NCBI RefSeq assembly: GCF_012933465.1 | Contig: NZ_JABBND010000001.1 | Span: forward strand, 744,001 to 808,000 | Direction: 5' to 3' | Source: Actinomycetospora sp. TBRC 11914 | Lineage (GTDB): Bacteria > Actinomycetota > Actinomycetes > Mycobacteriales > Pseudonocardiaceae | DNA: 64,000 bases | Shown: piece after piece, positions 60,385 through 64,000 of the stretch | How the letters are laid out: each line of letters begins with the position of its first letter | Position numbering within the stretch: the stretch's first letter is position 1 | Position numbers and translations under genes: made by a program | Notes under the pieces: model-generated | Database searches by the model: none | What the model was told of the DNA's origin: nothing | The model's input: the letters and a program-made list of their open reading frames with translations, nothing else

Positions 60385-61287
60385 TCACTGCCAGTGCGTT
60401 CGCCAGTCCTCGGGCGTGGTGCGGCGGGGCTCCCCGTTCGTGGGTGCGGGCAGCCTTGCCTCTACTGCCCGGAGGCGCTCGCCGAGGGCGGTCGCCGCCG
60501 CGCGGAGCTCACCCTCGGGGTCGCCGCCCGTGAGGTACGACCCGACGACGGCGGCCGGCGCCCCCTCGGGCACCGCGGCGGCGAGGAGGTCCGGCGGGAC
60601 CCCGGCGCGCTTCGCCCGGCTGACGTACTTGGCGAGCAGCGCGGCGGCGGGCTGGGCGAGCGCGACCCCGTCGAGCACCGAGTCCCGGCGCTTCTCGGTG
60701 GCCTTGAGCTCCTCCCAGCGCACGTCCTGGTCGCCCGAGGTCACGACGCCGGCCTCGCCCGCGAACACGTGCGGGTGCCGGCCCACGAGCTTGGCCACGA
60801 GCTCGGCGGCCACGGCGTCGACGTCGAAGCCGTCCGGCGACTCCGCCGCGACCCGGGCGTGGAAGAGCACCTGGAGGAGCACGTCGCCGAGCTCCTCGCG
60901 GGTCGCGGCGACGTCGCCGACGGCCAGCGCGTCGTAGAGCTCGTAGGTCTCCTCGACCAGGTAGCGCAGCAGGCTCTCGTGGGTCTGCTCGGCGTCCCAG
61001 GGGCAGCCGCCGGGTGAACGGAGCCGGTCCATCACCGCCACCGCCTCGAGCAGCTCCGCTCCGGCCGGGGCGTCCGGATCGGGGGCGGGCACGAGGAGCA
61101 CCGCACCCTCCGGGGGCTCGCCCCCGGCCGGCACCGCACCGAGGTCGTCGGCGAAGCGCCGGGCGAGCGCGGGCGGCAGCGTCGGGTCGAGCAGCACGAC
61201 GGGGGCCGCGGCGACGAGGCGCACGGCCCGCGCGGGCAGGACCGCGCCCAGCCGTGGGTCGACCGGGACCGTGACCGGACCGCTCAC
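60385..61287 (-). CDS. mazG: Nucleoside triphosphate pyrophosphohydrolase MazG
   Basis: 300-aa enzyme hydrolysing (d)NTPs to NMP and pyrophosphate. The N-terminal 95 residues are a variable actinobacterial extension; the MazG domain starts at AVAVMDRLRSPGGCPWDAEQTHESL, with metal-binding EETYELYDAL and EELGDVLLQV. GRHPHVFAGE follows. GTG 61287 overlaps the upstream lipoprotein stop by four bases (GTGA). The same lies beside lpqU and eno in mycobacteria (Rv1021). The frame open to 62394 is a shadow. Confidence 0.93.
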   Translation of the reverse strand: MSGPVTVPVDPRLGAVLPARAVRLVAAAPVVLLDPTLPPALARRFADDLGAVPAGGEPPEGAVLLVPAPDPDAPAGAELLEAVAVMDRLRSPGGCPWDAEQTHESLLRYLVEETYELYDALAVGDVAATREELGDVLLQVLFHARVAAESPDGFDVDAVAAELVAKLVGRHPHVFAGEAGVVTSGDQDVRWEELKATEKRRDSVLDGVALAQPAAALLAKYVSRAKRAGVPPDLLAAAVPEGAPAAVVGSYLTGGDPEGELRAAATALGERLRAVEARLPAPTNGEPRRTTPEDWRTHWQ

Positions 61288-62402
61288 GGCGCCGGCACCG
61301 GGGCCGGGGTGGGGACGGGGGCCGACCCCGCCGGCGGTGGGCTCGCGGGCACCTGCGGCGGGACCGGGATCGCGACCCGCAGCGGTGCGACGGTGCCCGC
61401 CTCCGCCGCGGTCGGCGCGACCCGCTCCTGCGTCGGGTCCCAGACCCCGTAGCGGGGGTTGATCGAGACGCCGAGCTGCTGCGCCAGCGGCTGGACCGCG
61501 CGCAGCCCGAACTGGATCATCGTGGTGGGGTCGACGAGCGCCGCCGGCACCGCGTCGGCCCCGGGCGGCGGGGCGGCGAGGTCCCGGTCGCGCACGCGCA
61601 CGACGGTCCAGGCCTGCGTCGACGGGTCCGGCGCCGGCTGCCCCGGCGACCCGGGCGGCCCGGGCGGCCCGGAGATGCTCACGGTGCGGTCGGGCAGCCC
61701 GAAGACCAGCGACGACGCCGTCCGCACCCGCGCGCCCGGGGTCACCGACCCCGGGCGCAGCGTCGTGTCGAGCACCCTCGCGTCCGGCCCGAGCCCGTCG
61801 AGGGCCCCCGTCCCCGCGTCGGTCGCGAGCCGGTCCGCGGCCCGGGCGGCGTCGGCACGCGTCGGGAACGTCCCGATGTCCACCGTGACGGCCAGGCGGT
61901 CGAACTCGCGACGACCGATCTCGGCGACGGCGATCTGGTCGGCCACGAGCTCGCGCAGCGTCGCCGGGTCGTAGCCCGAGCCTGCCGCGGCCTGCGGCCC
62001 GCCCGCCGCCGCGACCTGCGCGTCGACCTCGGCGGGCGGCACGACGATGCCCTCGCGCCGGCTCGCCTCGGCGATCACCTCGTGCAGCACGGCGGTGCTC
62101 AGCAGCTCCCGGCTCTCGTCGGCGAGGGTCTCGGGGTCGAGCGGCGACCCGCCCTGGCGGCCGGACCCCGGGTCGGCCTGGGCGGCGAGCGACTGCGCGA
62201 GGTCCGGCGCCGCCGTGCGGATCCGCTGGGTGAGCAGGTCCGTCGTCACCACGTGGTCGCCGACGACGGCGGCCACCCCCGGCCCGGGCTGCGGGGCGCC
62301 GGTGCCGTCGGTCGAGGCGCAGGAGGTGAGGACGCCGAGGGCGGTCAGTCCCGCGGCGAGCGCGGGGAGGAGACGGCGGCGTGGCCGTGGGCACCCGGGC
62401 AC
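61284..62402 (-). CDS. SurA-N-like lipoprotein
   Basis: 372-aa exported lipoprotein: basic start, hydrophobic segment and lipobox LTSC (Cys28). The first 150 residues show the SurA_N-type chaperone pattern (VAAVVGDHVVTTDLLTQRIR; SRELLSTAVLHEVIAEASRREGI, VPPAEVDAQVAAAGG). No parvulin domain is obvious; instead a second helical region (GVWDPTQERVAPTAAEAG) and a Pro-rich tail. Probable extracytoplasmic folding helper. Overlaps mazG by four bases. Start 62402. Confidence 0.82.
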   Translation of the reverse strand: MPGCPRPRRRLLPALAAGLTALGVLTSCASTDGTGAPQPGPGVAAVVGDHVVTTDLLTQRIRTAAPDLAQSLAAQADPGSGRQGGSPLDPETLADESRELLSTAVLHEVIAEASRREGIVVPPAEVDAQVAAAGGPQAAAGSGYDPATLRELVADQIAVAEIGRREFDRLAVTVDIGTFPTRADAARAADRLATDAGTGALDGLGPDARVLDTTLRPGSVTPGARVRTASSLVFGLPDRTVSISGPPGPPGSPGQPAPDPSTQAWTVVRVRDRDLAAPPPGADAVPAALVDPTTMIQFGLRAVQPLAQQLGVSINPRYGVWDPTQERVAPTAAEAGTVAPLRVAIPVPPQVPASPPPAGSAPVPTPAPVPAP

Positions 62403-62427
62403 CGGGTCACCTTCTCACGGGGCTGTC

Positions 62428-62454
62428 CCGGCCCCGGGTGGTGCCCGGGGCCGG
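62428..62454. terminator. 11-bp GC hairpin after the PGRS-like gene
   Basis: CCGGCCCCGGG (62428-62438) pairs exactly with CCCGGGGCCGG (62444-62454), loop TGGTG, 9 nt past the stop of the glycine-repeat gene and 26 nt before the start of the next. Confidence 0.7.
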
Positions 62455-62462
62455 ACGGGGTG

Positions 62463-64000
62463 TCAGCCGTTGCTGCCGGCGGTGCCGTTGCTGATGCCCC
62501 CGCTGCCGCCGGCGCCGCCCTGGCCGCCGGGCGAGCCGCCGTTGCCGCCGTTGCCGCCGGCGGTGGTGCCGTGGCCGCCGGCGCCACCGTTGCCGCCGAA
62601 GCCGCTGTCGCCGCCGTCGCCGCCCGCCCCGCCGTCCCCGCCTCGGGCGCCGCTCCCCCCGGCGCCGCCGGGGCCGCCGGAGCCGCGACCGTCCGGGGAC
62701 TCCCCGGACCCGCCGCGCCCCCCGGCGCCGCCGTCGCCGGCCGAGGAGGATCCGGAGGCCGTGACCGGGCCGTTGCTCACGGTGATCGTCCCGGCGGCAC
62801 CCCCGGCGCCGCCGGCTCCCCCGGCGCCACCCAACGGGGTGGCGCCCCCCGGGTTGGGGCTGGTGGTGTCGCCGGCGGTGCCGCCGGCACCCCCGGCGCC
62901 GCCGGCGCCCCCGGGGCCCGCGGAGCCGGTCACCGTACCGCCTCCGCTGCTGACCGCGCTCGCGGATCCGGCGGACCCTCCGGAGCCGCCCGCGCCGCCG
63001 GCGCCACCGTAGGAGAGAGTCGACCCCGAGTTGGGCGCATGGCCGCCGGTCCCGCCGGTCCCACCGGCGCCGCCCGCGCCGGCCGCTGCCGTGGCCGAGG
63101 GGGCGTTGCTCCCGCTCCCGGCGGTGGCGGTGGCCGAGCCACCGGCTCCACCGGCGCCGCCGGCGTTTCCGAACCCACCCACGGGGTTGTTCGTCCCGTC
63201 GAGGCGGGCGTCGCCGCCGGCACCGCCGGTGCCCCCCGCCCCGCCCTTCCCGCCGGTGGCGGTGGCGTCGCCGCCCTGGCCGGTGGCGCCCTGGCCGGTG
63301 ACGGTGCCGTTCTCGGTCGCGCTGCCGCCGGCGCCGCCGGTGCCGCCGACCGCGACGGCGTTCTGCCCGGGGCCACCAGCGCCGCCCGGACTACCCGGGC
63401 TCCCGACGCCCCCGAGGCCGAAACCGGCCGGCCCGTCCGTTCCGGCGGCGCCGTCGGCGCCGTTGGCGGTGGCGGAGCCGCCGTTGCCGCCGGCGCCCGG
63501 GGTGGCGGTGGCGGTGCCGTCGGCGGCGTGGGTGGTGCCGTCGCCGGAGAGCCCACCGTGCCCGGCGGTGGCGGTGGCGTCGCCGCCGAGGCCGCCGTCC
63601 CCACCGGTGGCGGTCACCGTGTTGGTGTCGGCGTCGTAGGTGCCGACGGCGTCGGTGTAGCCGTTGCCGCCGCGACCGGCCGAGGCGGTCGCGTCGCCGC
63701 CCGCCCCGCCCTGGCCGGGGTTCTGGTTCTGACCGGTGTTGGTGGTCGCGCGGCCGCCGTTGCCGCCGTTGCCGCCGACGGCGATCGCGGCGGCCCCGTT
63801 GCCGCCGTCGGGGGTGACCGCGCTGGTGGCGTCGGTACCGTGGCCGGCGAGGGCCTGGTTGTCGGTGCCGTCGGCGCCGCGGCCGCCGGTGGCGGTGGCG
63901 ACCCCGTAGCCGGCGGGCCCGCCGGCACCGTTGGCCCCGGCGGTGGCGGTGGCGTCACCGCCGTTGCCGCCGTTGCCCCCGCTGACGATCACCGGGATGG
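62463..64000 (-). CDS. PGRS-like glycine-repeat protein (5' end outside window)
   Basis: The last 512 codons of a longer gene; the frame is open to the window edge. Composition is mostly Gly, Ala, Asp, Asn, Thr and Ser. The recurring unit is GGNGGxGGDATATAG or GGAGGxGG, with VTATGGDGG and similar spacers. This looks like the PGRS domain of mycobacterial PE_PGRS proteins, which forms polyglycine-II-like sheets. No PE domain or signal can be seen because the N-terminus is missing, and no C-terminal globular domain follows: it ends in GISNGTAGSNG. Surface location is inference. A hairpin terminator follows. Confidence 0.85.
   Translation of the reverse strand, partial: IPVIVSGGNGGNGGDATATAGANGAGGPAGYGVATATGGRGADGTDNQALAGHGTDATSAVTPDGGNGAAAIAVGGNGGNGGRATTNTGQNQNPGQGGAGGDATASAGRGGNGYTDAVGTYDADTNTVTATGGDGGLGGDATATAGHGGLSGDGTTHAADGTATATPGAGGNGGSATANGADGAAGTDGPAGFGLGGVGSPGSPGGAGGPGQNAVAVGGTGGAGGSATENGTVTGQGATGQGGDATATGGKGGAGGTGGAGGDARLDGTNNPVGGFGNAGGAGGAGGSATATAGSGSNAPSATAAAGAGGAGGTGGTGGHAPNSGSTLSYGGAGGAGGSGGSAGSASAVSSGGGTVTGSAGPGGAGGAGGAGGTAGDTTSPNPGGATPLGGAGGAGGAGGAAGTITVSNGPVTASGSSSAGDGGAGGRGGSGESPDGRGSGGPGGAGGSGARGGDGGAGGDGGDSGFGGNGGAGGHGTTAGGNGGNGGSPGGQGGAGGSGGISNGTAGSNG

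Overview
The window is 64 kb of very GC-rich actinobacterial chromosome. Mycothiol enzymes (an Mca-type amidase and a mycothiol-dependent DinB-fold protein), many GTG starts, many leaderless promoters with a TANNNT -10 box, and a mycobacteria-like gene order all point to the Actinomycetes. A member of the Pseudonocardiaceae fits best, but that is an inference from gene content, not a database match. No rRNA, phage, insertion sequence, plasmid or CRISPR array was seen. It reads as core chromosome with small strain-specific pieces in the intergenic gaps.

Layout. 1-4 kb: two family-5 solute-binding lipoproteins, then a divergent small Cys-motif gene whose start is covered by a candidate IdeR/DtxR iron box. 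4-16 kb: Nudix hydrolase, pterin carbinolamine dehydratase, MFS pump, a 187-bp tandem repeat, a conserved unknown, a GPP34 protein, PEP-mutase-like lyase, mycothiol-dependent enzyme, flavin monooxygenase, YchF, an alkyltransferase homologue lacking its catalytic Cys, RmuC and a DUF6542 protein. 16-27 kb: ispH, lipid-droplet-associated protein, xseA, xseB, DUF4245, glpX, fumC, ATP-dependent DNA ligase and guaB1. 27-44 kb: PIN-PhoH, DUF885 peptidase-like protein, a small secreted protein, cis-prenyltransferase, hemolysin III, DUF255 protein, mca, greA, ilvA, metB, cbs, thiolase and a Bax-inhibitor-1 protein. This order closely follows M. tuberculosis Rv1110 down to Rv1074.

44-50 kb: an Rv0909-like protein, a LOV-domain blue-light-type PP2C phosphatase, a degenerate PIG-L protein, a tRNA with UAA anticodon, uracil-DNA glycosylase and ppx. 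50-62 kb: DUF501, FtsB-like protein, enolase, TPR protein, an endonuclease-fold gene flanked by inverted copies of a hairpin element, a lytic transglycosylase, the efeUOB iron-uptake operon under a second candidate iron box, mazG and a SurA-like lipoprotein. 62.4-64 kb: the 3' end of a PGRS-like glycine-repeat protein that runs off the window.

Joint functions. cbs and metB form a reverse-transsulfuration pair. xseA/xseB encode both exonuclease VII subunits. glpX, fumC and eno serve central carbon metabolism. efeUOB with the 3.9 kb gene suggests a small iron regulon. Most convergent gene ends carry long perfect hairpins without U-tracts, and several of these belong to short interspersed repeat families.

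The best leads for new biology are the iron-boxed Cys protein, the LOV phosphatase, the Asp-substituted alkyltransferase homologue, the class-I-shaped tRNA(UAA), the hairpin elements around the endonuclease-fold gene, and the PGRS-like protein.
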